Source: Sulfurovum sp. (lineage in GTDB: Bacteria > Campylobacterota > Campylobacteria > Campylobacterales > Sulfurovaceae). From it: a stretch of DNA of 41,735 nt. A program made the position numbers and the translations under genes. The notes beneath the pieces were generated by a model. The model saw only the letters and a list, made by a program, of their open reading frames with translations. It made no database searches and was not told the origin of the DNA. The first letter of the stretch is position 1. Each line of letters starts with the position of its first letter. The DNA is taken from the NCBI GenBank assembly GCA_015490315.1, contig WFYB01000218.1:1-41735 (forward strand), in the 5' to 3' direction. This document shows, one piece after another, positions 18,516 through 28,462 of the stretch.

Positions 18516-19207
18516 TTTACACCTCCAAATTTGCGTGTACGGTGTTGATAGTCATAGATGATCTCCTCAAGTTCTTTTTTCGTAAAGTCCGGCCAAAAGG
18601 TCTGAGTAAATGCAAGTTCACTGTAGCTAAGCTGCCATAGCAGGAAGTTTGAGAGGCGCTGTTCTCCACTTGTGCGTATCAGCAGATCGATGTCACGGTA
18701 GGGTGTTTGCAGCGCCCCGGAGATATCATGCTGTGTGACTTCCCGTTTCCCCTCTGCGAGGAGCTTGTTGACCGCCATCGTAATCTCGGCACGCCCCCCA
18801 TAGTTGAGTGCGAGGATCTGTGTGAGTTTATTGTTCTCTTTAGTAAGCTCTTCTGTTTGGCGAATCCTCTCTCTAAGAGGTTCAGAAAAGGCATCCAGGT
18901 CACCAATTGCAAGAAAGCGTATGCCGTTTTCCTGATAGGTGGGAAGTTCATTTTCGAGATGCTTGTCGAGCATCTTCATGAGAAACTCCACTTCCATTTT
19001 GGGACGTTTCCAGTTTTCGGTACTGAATGCGTAGAAGGTCGCGCTCTCTATGGTCGGGTGTGCGGCACAGTAGGTGGTAATCTCCCGGATCACCTCGGCG
19101 CCTTTTTCATGCCCCTTGGTACGTTTGAGACCACGGGCGTTTGCCCATCGTCCGTTGCCGTCCATGATGATAGCGAGATGTTTCAGCGGTATCTCATGCT
19201 TGCTCAA
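18512..19207 (-). CDS. uppS: Isoprenyl transferase (undecaprenyl diphosphate synthase)
   Basis: HLAIIMDGNGRWANARGLKRTKGHEKGAEVIREI, DLLIRTSGEQRLSNFLLWQLSYSE; probable TTG start, 14-bp overlap with coaBC. Confidence 0.93.
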   Translation of the reverse strand: MSKHEIPLKHLAIIMDGNGRWANARGLKRTKGHEKGAEVIREITTYCAAHPTIESATFYAFSTENWKRPKMEVEFLMKMLDKHLENELPTYQENGIRFLAIGDLDAFSEPLRERIRQTEELTKENNKLTQILALNYGGRAEITMAVNKLLAEGKREVTQHDISGALQTPYRDIDLLIRTSGEQRLSNFLLWQLSYSELAFTQTFWPDFTKKELEEIIYDYQHRTRKFGGVK

Positions 19208-20462
19208 GCGTTTTTGCCTCATCGAGAATCTTCTGTGCCAGAGTGAACTTATCTGCTTTGCCCAATGGTTTGACCGCATCTTTGGTGACAAAGATGATCT
19301 CATTTTCATTTGTCCCGAAACTCTCTCTGTCTTTGAGTATATTAAGGCAGACTGCATCGACCTTCTTTTTCTCCAGCAGCGCCTTGGCATTCTCCAGGGC
19401 ATTGGCTTCATCCATCTCCGCTTTGAAAGCTACGGTTCTGATATCGAACTTATCGAGCGAAGAGAGGATATCCGGGGTCTGGGTCAGTTCAAGATTCCAC
19501 TCATCACCAAGAGCTGCTTTTTTGAGTTTGCCTGCTTGAGGGAACTTCGGTGTGTAGTCAGAGACAGCGGCGACCATAAAGAGGTAGGGGATTTTTTGGA
19601 TCAGGTGTCTGGGGTCGGCACTATTCATCGATGCACGGCTCATTTTGCCTTTTTTGGCGACACGCACGGCATCTTTGGTGTACTCAAGCAGCTCCTGGGT
19701 CTCTTCGACCTCTATCGTATAGATATCTTTGGGCAGCCCCTGTGTATCTTTGGTGGTGATGTAGCAGACATCGGCACCTTTGAGATAGAGTGCGAGTGCT
19801 GTGGCTTTTGCCATCTTGCCTGAGGAGTAGTTGCTCAGATAGCGCACATCATCGATCTTCTCGCGTGTGCCTCCGCCAGTGACCACCACACGACGATCCT
19901 CCCAAAATGGATCTATCATAAGCGCTTTGGCAGCTTCATAGAAGATATCTTCAGGTTCAGCAAGCGCACCTGCGCCTGTATCACCGCAGGCAAGCAGTTT
20001 GCTTTGCGGGTCGACAACGATGATATCGTTGACACGCAGCATCTTGATACTGCCTTCGGTGTAGTGGTTGGCAAGCATCTGCGTATTTGCTGCAGGGGCT
20101 ACGATCAGCTTTCCTTTGAAGGCAAGTGCGGTCTGCAGCAGGATATTGTCTGCGATCCCCTTGGAGAGTTTGTTGACACTGTTGGCTGTGGCGGGTGCGA
20201 TGAGCATGACATCACACTTTTTGCCAAGGTCGATATGGTTAAGTTCACTGCTCCAGCTCTCTGTCTCTTCGGTGAGGACAGGGTTACGTGTGAGTGCCTC
20301 AAAAGTGAGTGCAGAGACAAAACGCTCTGCAGAGGGGGTCATCACCACATGTACCGAAGCACCTGCCTTGACAAGCAGTCTGGCGATATCGCACGCTTTG
20401 TAGGCTGAGATGCTGCCGGTGACACCGAGCAATACCTGTTTGCCTGAAAGATTGATTTGCAT
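19194..20462 (-). CDS. coaBC: Bifunctional phosphopantothenoylcysteine decarboxylase/synthase
   Basis: LLGVTGSISAYKACDIARLL, VVTGGGTREKIDDVRYLSNYSSGKMA. Confidence 0.95.
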   Translation of the reverse strand: MQINLSGKQVLLGVTGSISAYKACDIARLLVKAGASVHVVMTPSAERFVSALTFEALTRNPVLTEETESWSSELNHIDLGKKCDVMLIAPATANSVNKLSKGIADNILLQTALAFKGKLIVAPAANTQMLANHYTEGSIKMLRVNDIIVVDPQSKLLACGDTGAGALAEPEDIFYEAAKALMIDPFWEDRRVVVTGGGTREKIDDVRYLSNYSSGKMAKATALALYLKGADVCYITTKDTQGLPKDIYTIEVEETQELLEYTKDAVRVAKKGKMSRASMNSADPRHLIQKIPYLFMVAAVSDYTPKFPQAGKLKKAALGDEWNLELTQTPDILSSLDKFDIRTVAFKAEMDEANALENAKALLEKKKVDAVCLNILKDRESFGTNENEIIFVTKDAVKPLGKADKFTLAQKILDEAKTLEQA

Positions 20463-20463
20463 A

Positions 20464-21768
20464 TTAGTTTTCTCCGAAAAATTTATAAAAGAAGTTTTTG
20501 ACACGTTTGAGCGGTGTTCTGGAGATTGCCAGTTCGCCCTGTGCGATATCTTTGTTGACGGTGGTACCGGCTGCGATCATCACATCATCCTCGATGGTGA
20601 GAGGGGCGACGAGTTGTGTGTCACTGCCGACAAAGACATTTTTGCCGATCTTTGTGGGGTACTTTGCTTTGCCGTCATAGTTACAGGTGATCACACCTGC
20701 ACCGATGTTGCTGCCCTCTTCGATTGTCGCATCGCCGATATAGGCGAGATGTCCCGCTTTGACCCCGGTGAGGGTGGACTTTTTGACCTCTACGAAGTTG
20801 CCGATATGGGTATCTTTGAGCAGTGAGCCCGGACGGATCCGTCCCATAGGACCTACATCGGAGTGCTCTATACGGGATGCTTCGATGACCGAATGGCTTT
20901 TGATATGCGAGGAGATGATCTCGCTTGCCCCGAGGATAGTCGCGCCGTTTTCGAGGATACACTCACCCTCAAAGCGTGCACGGCAGTCGATGTAGATCGT
21001 CTCAGGCAGACGCATGGTGACGCCTTGACGCATCAGATCGGCTTTGATCCTGCGTTGCATCAGCTCTTCTGCGTGTGCGAGATCAAGCTTGGAGTTGACG
21101 CCTTTGAACTCCTCTTCAGCGACAAATACGGGATACACGGTTTTACCTTCATCCACCGCCATCTTGATGATGTCTGTCAGGTAGTACTCCTGCTGCGCAT
21201 TGTCGTTGGAGAGTCTGGGGATATAGCGATCGAGCAGCTCTTTTTTGACGCAGTAGACACCGGCATTGACGGTTTTGATCTCTTTTTGCGCGGGGATACA
21301 GTCTTTCTCCTCGACGATCTCGTGCACCTTGCCATCAAGTATCACGACCCGTCCGTATCCGCTCGGGTTTTCCAGCTCTATGACAGACATATTGATATCG
21401 GCATCCCCTTGGGTCAGTGCCTTGAGCGATGTCTCTGTGACCAGAGGCATATCGCCGTTGAGGATGAGGGCTTTGGTGTGTTTGACCTTGACACCTTTCA
21501 TCGCACCACCGGTACCCGGGAACTGCTTGGCATCTTGCATATGGAAGTGTATTTTGTCCATATCCTCTTCGTAGGCATCTTCGATCGCTTTACGGATGCG
21601 CTCAGCCTGATGGTAGAGTACGATGGTAATGTCGTTTGACAGTTCCCGCGCCGCATCGATAGCATGAAAAAGCATCGGCTTTCCGGAGATCTCATGGAGG
21701 ACTTTGGGAGTGGTGGATTTCATTCTGGTACCTTGCCCGGCAGCAAGAATGACAACAGATATAGACAT
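20464..21768 (-). CDS. glmU: Bifunctional GlmU (UDP-GlcNAc pyrophosphorylase / GlcN-1-P acetyltransferase)
   Basis: VVILAAGQGTRMKSTTPKVLHEISGKPML and left-handed beta-helix hexapeptide repeats. Confidence 0.95.
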   Translation of the reverse strand: MSISVVILAAGQGTRMKSTTPKVLHEISGKPMLFHAIDAARELSNDITIVLYHQAERIRKAIEDAYEEDMDKIHFHMQDAKQFPGTGGAMKGVKVKHTKALILNGDMPLVTETSLKALTQGDADINMSVIELENPSGYGRVVILDGKVHEIVEEKDCIPAQKEIKTVNAGVYCVKKELLDRYIPRLSNDNAQQEYYLTDIIKMAVDEGKTVYPVFVAEEEFKGVNSKLDLAHAEELMQRRIKADLMRQGVTMRLPETIYIDCRARFEGECILENGATILGASEIISSHIKSHSVIEASRIEHSDVGPMGRIRPGSLLKDTHIGNFVEVKKSTLTGVKAGHLAYIGDATIEEGSNIGAGVITCNYDGKAKYPTKIGKNVFVGSDTQLVAPLTIEDDVMIAAGTTVNKDIAQGELAISRTPLKRVKNFFYKFFGEN

Positions 21769-21897
21769 AGCAGAACACCTTTTTGAAACAAAATAGTCAA
21801 AATAATATTTAGCGATTATACCAAATTGTGATTAAAGGGGGTTATCTATCAGTTGCAGTTGTGCTGTACGTATGAAAATTACGACTTGATCATAGCA

Positions 21898-22653
21898 TTA
21901 CCAGAATTCTTTGTTTTTTTGTTCTTTAAGTGTAGGATTTAGAGAAGTGTGCAACTGTTTTGGCAAATTTAGACGAACTCCTTGTGATCTTTGTGTTTCA
22001 ATGAGATCTGAACCAAGAAGTGAGCGAAGTCTATAGATAAGCGTACGTAAAGATGACGGGCTTGATGGTGCATCTTGATATAGCATCTCTTCAAGAACAC
22101 TTAATGGTACATAATTTCCTTTTGCATCAATGAGTATTTTTAGTAGATTGAGTTTTTTACCATAGAGCGAGATCTTTTTGTCATAGGAGTACAAAAAATT
22201 GTGGCGTAGATCAAAATGAAACTCTTCATTGAGCTGAATATGATGGATAAGAGGGTTTTCTTCGAGATTTTTTTGTGCTAGTTTGAGTAGAATAAGAAGC
22301 TCTTTGTCATCGATAGGTTTGACAAGGTATCCTATGGGATTTGTAGCAAGAGCGGCTTCAACTGTTTTGTCATCTGTATACGCGGTAAGGTAGATGACAG
22401 GGGCTTGCGTTGGGAGTTTGTGATAGAGGGCTATACCGTCTATAGTATCATTGAGATGAATATCCATAAGGATAAGATTGATATGTGGATGGGTCTCTAT
22501 AAGGTCAAATGCTTCTTGGGGTGTAGTGGCATAGTCTATTACATCATATCCCTCTTTTTGAATTTTTGTAGCGAGGTTGAGTGCTAAGAGTGTTTCATCC
22601 TCAACAATTAAGATATGCAATCTAGCTCTTTGCATCATTGTTTTTCCTTCCAA
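21898..22653 (-). CDS. Two-component response regulator with winged-helix output domain
   Basis: Receiver domain (ILIVEDETLLALNLATKIQKEGYDV...LILMDIHL...YLVKPID) and OmpR-type C-terminus (SSLRTLIYRLRSLLGSDLIETQRSQGVRLNL). Confidence 0.88.
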   Translation of the reverse strand: MEGKTMMQRARLHILIVEDETLLALNLATKIQKEGYDVIDYATTPQEAFDLIETHPHINLILMDIHLNDTIDGIALYHKLPTQAPVIYLTAYTDDKTVEAALATNPIGYLVKPIDDKELLILLKLAQKNLEENPLIHHIQLNEEFHFDLRHNFLYSYDKKISLYGKKLNLLKILIDAKGNYVPLSVLEEMLYQDAPSSPSSLRTLIYRLRSLLGSDLIETQRSQGVRLNLPKQLHTSLNPTLKEQKNKEFW

Positions 22654-24464
22654 GAGAGTGTCACACGAGTCCCCTCTGAGTTTTCAATACTCAGATTTGC
22701 ACGAAGTTGTTTTTTGCTGAGTGTCTCGACGATAGTTAAACCCAAAGAGGAACTTTTAGGTTGTTTTATATATCCCTTTCCATTATCATAAACACTCATG
22801 TATATTGTATCATCCTTTTTATAAACACTGATCTTAATAAAACCGGTTTTTTTAAATGCATATTTAAAAGAGTTTGTAATGAGCTCATTAAGAATAAGCC
22901 CACAGTAGATCAAATCTTGCAGTGAGATGTTTACTTGAATATCATAGATAACATCGACATCTTTATTGAAATTAACCTTAATGGTTTCAACAATTGCCTC
23001 AAAGTACTGATGTGTTGGGAGTTGAATAGTGTTTTCGTTGAGATAAAGAAGTTCATACAGTTTCGCAAAAGAGTTGATGCGATTACAGGTAATGGTGAGC
23101 TCTTTTTTTGTATCTTGCAAGACAGCATTATGTATCTGTAGCTCTAGTAGAGAGATCACCATTGAAAGATTATTTTTGACTCTGTGTTGCAACTCTTTAA
23201 AGAGGATCTCTTTTTCCTCAAGGGATGCTTGGAGTTTACGTGTTTGTTGCTCAACAAGATTTTGAAGTCGGAGTTGTTCACTCTTTTGCATAGCAAGCAG
23301 TTTTTCGTTGAGGATCTCTTTTTGTTTGTTGAGGTTTTTGATGCGGTATGCCAAAGCTATGGAAAATATGAAAGTTTCCAAAGCAAAAGCAACTTCATTG
23401 ATATATCTAAAATGTTCAAAAAGGTTAATCATACCAAGTGACTGTAATATAGACAAGGTAAGGGAGATAATGATAAAACTCCACCCTAACAGGTAAACTA
23501 CAGCTTCAGTTGTTCCTTTGAGATAGGCGTAAACACCAGCACTAATCATCAAGATAGAAAGAGGAAAGAAGATAACCATTACATTGAGATCAAAGAGTAT
23601 ATTGTCGTAACTCAAAAGTGCAACGAGTGGTAAAAGATAGAGATAAAACTTTAGCCAAAAATGGATTTTGGCAAATCGCTGTGTATCTAAAAACTCCATC
23701 GTAAAAAGAATCATAGGTATCACGAGAAGAACTATATAGACCATAGTCCCTTTTGTGATGAGTATGTTAACAGTGTCATTAAAAAAGTAAAGTTGTGCAA
23801 TCCCAAGGTTGAAGGACTCAAAAAACAAAACACCAATGAGATATAGCACATAGTAAAGATAGACTTTCGATAGAGTGAAAAAATAGAGTATGAGATTGTA
23901 AAGAAGCAGTGTAATAATAACAGCAAAAAATATAAATATCATGATAAGATTTTTATAAGTATAATGGATAAAATCTTCTGTATTCCATAAAACAAGTTTG
24001 ATAATGAAGTTGGATATCTCTGAGTGTGCACTGAGTAGAAGTGTTTTGCTCTCATATGGCTGCAGTGTAAAAGTGTAGTTTGGATTTGTAAAGTATGCTG
24101 ATGGTTGTTTATAAAACTGCCCTTCTAAAATCGTATTATTCCCATCATATATTGTGAGTTTCTCTATTTCACTGTTTTCGTTTTCGAGAACTTTTGTCAA
24201 GGTTTTGGAGCTTGTGTTTGTAAAGCGGCAACGTACCCAGACTGTGGAGTTTGGAGAGATCCCAATGTTGATGATATCTGTATCTATTGGATGAAACTGT
24301 TGTTTCTCTACCTCTTTTTTAGAAAGTGGCGGATAGGAGTCAAGAAAAACCTCACATTGTTTTAAAATAGACACGGATGAAGTGTTTTGATCAATATTCA
24401 TGCTGTAAAGCAAAGAGGGTGCAACAACAAATATCATAAAAAAATATTGAAATAAACTACGCAT
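22635..24464 (-). CDS. 7TMR-DISM sensor histidine kinase with HisKA_2-type domain
   Basis: Exported N-terminal DISM-like domain, about seven TM segments, FKELQHRVKNNLSMVISLLELQ and ATPase boxes (ILNELITNSFKYAF, DNGKGY, SSLGLTIVETLSKKQL). Confidence 0.88.
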   Translation of the reverse strand: MRSLFQYFFMIFVVAPSLLYSMNIDQNTSSVSILKQCEVFLDSYPPLSKKEVEKQQFHPIDTDIINIGISPNSTVWVRCRFTNTSSKTLTKVLENENSEIEKLTIYDGNNTILEGQFYKQPSAYFTNPNYTFTLQPYESKTLLLSAHSEISNFIIKLVLWNTEDFIHYTYKNLIMIFIFFAVIITLLLYNLILYFFTLSKVYLYYVLYLIGVLFFESFNLGIAQLYFFNDTVNILITKGTMVYIVLLVIPMILFTMEFLDTQRFAKIHFWLKFYLYLLPLVALLSYDNILFDLNVMVIFFPLSILMISAGVYAYLKGTTEAVVYLLGWSFIIISLTLSILQSLGMINLFEHFRYINEVAFALETFIFSIALAYRIKNLNKQKEILNEKLLAMQKSEQLRLQNLVEQQTRKLQASLEEKEILFKELQHRVKNNLSMVISLLELQIHNAVLQDTKKELTITCNRINSFAKLYELLYLNENTIQLPTHQYFEAIVETIKVNFNKDVDVIYDIQVNISLQDLIYCGLILNELITNSFKYAFKKTGFIKISVYKKDDTIYMSVYDNGKGYIKQPKSSSLGLTIVETLSKKQLRANLSIENSEGTRVTLSWKEKQ

Positions 24465-24577
24465 AAACAGATGTTAGCATTTATAAAAAAATAATTCAAA
24501 TGTGACGCAAAAGGTGACGTTGTGCTGTTACAATAAGCTGATTAATTTAAGATGGATCTGCTACTAGGAGTAAAAAG

Positions 24578-27500
24578 ATGCAAATGAAAAAGTTTATGGG
24601 CGGTATTGTGTTAATGTGTACGTTGACTGCAGCTTCTTGCGCTGAGACGATTGTACATAACGGCGTGACATATGGAACTGTCACTTCCCCTGTTACAGGT
24701 AGAGTATGGTTGGATAGAAATTTGGGTGCAAGCAGGGTTTGTCAAAGTATTGATGATAAGCAGTGTTATGGGGATTATTATCAATGGGGAAGAGGTGCTG
24801 ATGGGCATGAAAAACCAAATAGTTCAATTAGCACAACTCAACTTGACATAAGTTATTGGAATAGCAATTTCTCATATACTGATAGTAGTGATTTTATTAC
24901 ACCAGATGGGAGTAATTCACAGTATGTTTCAGCATACGATTGGGCAGATTATGATTATTATGCTGATGAAGCAAGGTTGTCATTTTGGAATAAAACAGAT
25001 GGTAGTGGGATATGTCCAAAGGGGTTTAGAGTTCCTAGTAAGGATGAGTTGCAAGATGAACTGATTCACTCAATCAAATCATCCGGCGAGAATGGAAATG
25101 TTTATAGTGAAGATGAAAATGCTACAAGTGCATTTAATAGCTTTCTAAAGATTCCTTCAGCAGGAAAAAGAAAAGAAAGTGGTGAATTGATAGGTCAAGG
25201 TCAAGTAACTTATTTATATGCAAATAGTGTACATCGTCTACGAGGAGAATGGGTTTGGCAATATTATGCAAGTACTTATAATTCTAGTGTTGATTATTAT
25301 CACTACTATAAAGCACAAGGTATTCCTGTAAGATGTATATCTGATGGCCCTGCTTTAAATGTAGCCCCTATCGCAAACCCTGGAAAAAACCAAACAGCTT
25401 ATGAAGGTAACCCTGTAACACTCAGTGCTACCGATTCAACTGACAGTGACGGAGAGATAGTAAGCTATGAGTGGAGCGAAAACGGTATTGTACTTTCAAA
25501 TGATGTGAATTTTACAAAAGATGACTTTGATATAGGGGTGCATACTATCACACTTAAAGTAACAGATGATGATGATGCTTCAAGTGAAGCGAATGTAACG
25601 GTTACTATCAATGAATTTCCAAAAGAGGAACTGACCTCTAATGGGGAATATACAAATAGTATAGACAATATTTTTACAAAAAGAGTTTACACCTTTACGC
25701 TTGATGAAAAATCACTTGTGCATATTAAAGGTAATTCAGATGAACTAGATATTGGTGCAAGGATAATAGATTCAAATAAAACTAAGATAAAAATTTCAGA
25801 TTGGCAAAATATGGAAACTCATAGATTTGAGTTTGAAGATTTCTTGGAAAAAGGAACATATATAGTTGAGTTTTATCCTAATTATAGAGGTAGTGGAGAT
25901 TTCTCTTTTAAATTTGATACAAAAAGTTATGATGAGATATTAAAGGATCCTTGGTTTATCAATATACCAAAACATATTACAGTAGTTCAGGATGAAGCGA
26001 TCAATATATGTTTAAAAGTAGAAGCAAATAGCGGTGCAACATTGAGTACAAAAAAACTAAAGATAAGTTCTGATGATTTGCCAGATAGTTTACACATTAC
26101 AAAAAGCTATCTTGTTGATTGTGACTATAATTTAAATGGAAAAATTAAAACTTCAGATGATTTTTCAATAACACTTAATATCACAGATGAAAATATCACA
26201 AAAGAGCACAAAATAGACTTTTCTGTTGGAAACGATCTTGTTATCGATGGAATAATAGGTAATGGAGATAACGGGGGTGTGGTGATAAAAAAAGACAATG
26301 CACCAGAATATTCTCCTTTGCAAATATCATTCAATATAAAAAATAATATAGAGATAGAAAGTGTAGAGTGCTTGTTTGGGAAAAAACAAGATTTTGGTAT
26401 TAAAAATATTCCTTTCGTATTTACTTATGATTATTGGTCTGAAATTAAACAATATGGAAAATATATTTGTGATACATCAGCAACAGATTCTAAAAACTTT
26501 ATTGGTGTATCAAGTGGAAAACAGATCATAAATAGACTTGTTATGCTTGATGAAGATGAAAGATATGTAACTGTTGTCATAAAGTTAAAAAATGGAAAAA
26601 TTTTTAGAAAAACTATTTTAAAAAGTATTCCAATAGTTAATATACAAAAACACATACAACTAAAATATGCTAAAACACACTATAGCGATCGATATTTTAG
26701 AAGTTTAGAAATATTTAGAAAAAATGGCAATAATGAATTGTATGGCAAAGATGAGGGTTATGTAAAAAGAAGCTCATTTGAGTTGGATTATGGTGATCAA
26801 CTTGTTTTAAAAGGTGGTAGGTGGATACTAAGAGTGGGTGATCATCAAATGTTTATCAATTTAGATGAATTTGAGTCAAACCCATTTGGTATTAAAATTT
26901 TTGAAAACATAGAAAAAGACAAGACTCTGTTAAAGTTAGATTATATCGCCACAGGAGAAAAGTTAGAACTCTATTTTCAAAGAACAGGACATGATAAACT
27001 AGCTAGAATAACAAGAACTTTACTAGTACAACCAACTATGTGGAAACTACGTCCAGAAGAAACGGAATTTGCCGATACAGAAGCAGCCGTTCGTGGAACG
27101 ACATTTAAAGTGTCGCTTACAGATCATGGTGCAGACTATTACTTGTATGAAGGTGAACTGGACATAAACAAAAGCGGAAAAGTAACCAACCTAAAAACGA
27201 TGCAAAGCTACCAAGGTGATACCGGAAAGGTTAAAAAGATCACAAATATTTCTGTTTCTTCAACGGTCAAAAAATATTTTGATGAAACTTCTCTTGCTAT
27301 TGCTGATATTAATAGTACTGTTGCGGATATGGAAGTTTCAACAAATTCTGATAAGGCATCTTTCATTCTTATCGGTGATCATGTGAGATTTGGTGGGGGA
27401 AAAGTTGATTTGATAAAAAATATCGTAGAAGGCAACTATACTCTTAGATTTTTACCACTGATTTGGCATAAAAAACCAGAAGATCGAAATATCACATTTG

Positions 27501-27916
27501 ACAAAGATAACTTAAAAGAGAACATAACCGCAGCGTATCAAAAGATAGCAGATGTGTTTGTTGATGGTGTCGCACAAGATAAAAAAGTAGATATAAGTGT
27601 TTCTAGTACCAACATAAGAGTAGATCAGTTAGAAGATGAAAGCCTATATCTAGTAACCAAAGTCAACGACAAAAACAGCTCTTTAAACTTTAGTACTATG
27701 AACTCCACAATAAATGTCGAGAAAAACGGAACAGTTAGTACTAGTATCCCTTTAGCAAACGATGTAAGGATAATTATCGAAAAAAGTGGAAAAGTTAAGC
27801 CACATATAGATGGTGCTTTGTTACCAAAAGAGGATCTACCACTCGGTACCCAGATAAAAGTCATAGAAGATAAAGTTAGATTTGTTATTCCGATGGATAA
27901 AAGATTAAATTTTTAG
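24578..27916 (+). CDS. Large exported protein with FISUMP-like, PKD-like and FecR-like domains
   Basis: Signal peptide; VTSPVTGRVWLDRNLGASRVCQ...YYQWGRGADG (FISUMP); NVAPIANPGKNQTAYEGNPVTLSATDSTDSDGEIVSYEW (PKD); EAAVRGTTFKVSLTDHGADYYLYEGELDI (FecR-like). Confidence 0.82.
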   Translation: MQMKKFMGGIVLMCTLTAASCAETIVHNGVTYGTVTSPVTGRVWLDRNLGASRVCQSIDDKQCYGDYYQWGRGADGHEKPNSSISTTQLDISYWNSNFSYTDSSDFITPDGSNSQYVSAYDWADYDYYADEARLSFWNKTDGSGICPKGFRVPSKDELQDELIHSIKSSGENGNVYSEDENATSAFNSFLKIPSAGKRKESGELIGQGQVTYLYANSVHRLRGEWVWQYYASTYNSSVDYYHYYKAQGIPVRCISDGPALNVAPIANPGKNQTAYEGNPVTLSATDSTDSDGEIVSYEWSENGIVLSNDVNFTKDDFDIGVHTITLKVTDDDDASSEANVTVTINEFPKEELTSNGEYTNSIDNIFTKRVYTFTLDEKSLVHIKGNSDELDIGARIIDSNKTKIKISDWQNMETHRFEFEDFLEKGTYIVEFYPNYRGSGDFSFKFDTKSYDEILKDPWFINIPKHITVVQDEAINICLKVEANSGATLSTKKLKISSDDLPDSLHITKSYLVDCDYNLNGKIKTSDDFSITLNITDENITKEHKIDFSVGNDLVIDGIIGNGDNGGVVIKKDNAPEYSPLQISFNIKNNIEIESVECLFGKKQDFGIKNIPFVFTYDYWSEIKQYGKYICDTSATDSKNFIGVSSGKQIINRLVMLDEDERYVTVVIKLKNGKIFRKTILKSIPIVNIQKHIQLKYAKTHYSDRYFRSLEIFRKNGNNELYGKDEGYVKRSSFELDYGDQLVLKGGRWILRVGDHQMFINLDEFESNPFGIKIFENIEKDKTLLKLDYIATGEKLELYFQRTGHDKLARITRTLLVQPTMWKLRPEETEFADTEAAVRGTTFKVSLTDHGADYYLYEGELDINKSGKVTNLKTMQSYQGDTGKVKKITNISVSSTVKKYFDETSLAIADINSTVADMEVSTNSDKASFILIGDHVRFGGGKVDLIKNIVEGNYTLRFLPLIWHKKPEDRNITFDKDNLKENITAAYQKIADVFVDGVAQDKKVDISVSSTNIRVDQLEDESLYLVTKVNDKNSSLNFSTMNSTINVEKNGTVSTSIPLANDVRIIIEKSGKVKPHIDGALLPKEDLPLGTQIKVIEDKVRFVIPMDKRLNF

Positions 27917-27926
27917 GAGAGATAAA

Positions 27927-28199
27927 ATGTATAAATCAACGATATTGATAGTTACAGCAACGCTGTTTTTGACAGCCTGCGGAAGCGGCTCTGGTGAAAA
28001 CAATATTGGTAAATCCAATGAAGATGATACTGCAAGTGAAAAAATGGTTAAAGATCAAATATACACTATAAGTTCTGGTCAGAGCATAAAAAAAGAGTCA
28101 TCTTCTACAGAAGTGCTTATCGAAACAGATACAAGTACGGGAGAGACTACAGCGACATTGAAAAGCGGCGCGGCAAGTTTAATAACAACTAACAAATAG
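27927..28199 (+). CDS. Small putative lipoprotein
   Basis: MYKSTILIVTATLFLTACGSGSG: lipobox LTAC; 11 bp after upstream gene. Confidence 0.75.
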   Translation: MYKSTILIVTATLFLTACGSGSGENNIGKSNEDDTASEKMVKDQIYTISSGQSIKKESSSTEVLIETDTSTGETTATLKSGAASLITTNK

Positions 28200-28212
28200 C
28201 TTGTTTCGTGTG

Positions 28213-28229
28213 CCCACGATGTTCGTGGG
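28213..28229. repeat. Hairpin cccacga-tgt-tcgtggg (REP-like)
   Basis: Perfect 7-bp stem, 3-nt loop, intergenic. Confidence 0.5.
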
Positions 28230-28462
28230 AATGCATACAGGAGCTTAAACATGGGGAAGTAAATTGAGATTAGGTACATGTGATAATGACAACGTATCTC
28301 TTGTTGCTCCTCGCTGCGCTACCAACAGCCTGCTATGATATACCAACACTTTAGCAATCCTAATGCTGATAGCAGCCTTGATCAATGGTTTAGGATGCAT
28401 GATAAACTCTCCACAAAATTAGCTAAAATACGCCTAAAGATTTCACCAAACAGGAAATAATC

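Noticed and set aside
20863-21639. 258-aa plus-strand ORF antisense to glmU
   Set aside because: Shadow of glmU; no independent coding evidence. The same applies to other ORFs antisense to clear genes (for example 5896-6387, 19074-19823, 13394-14071, 34372-35049).
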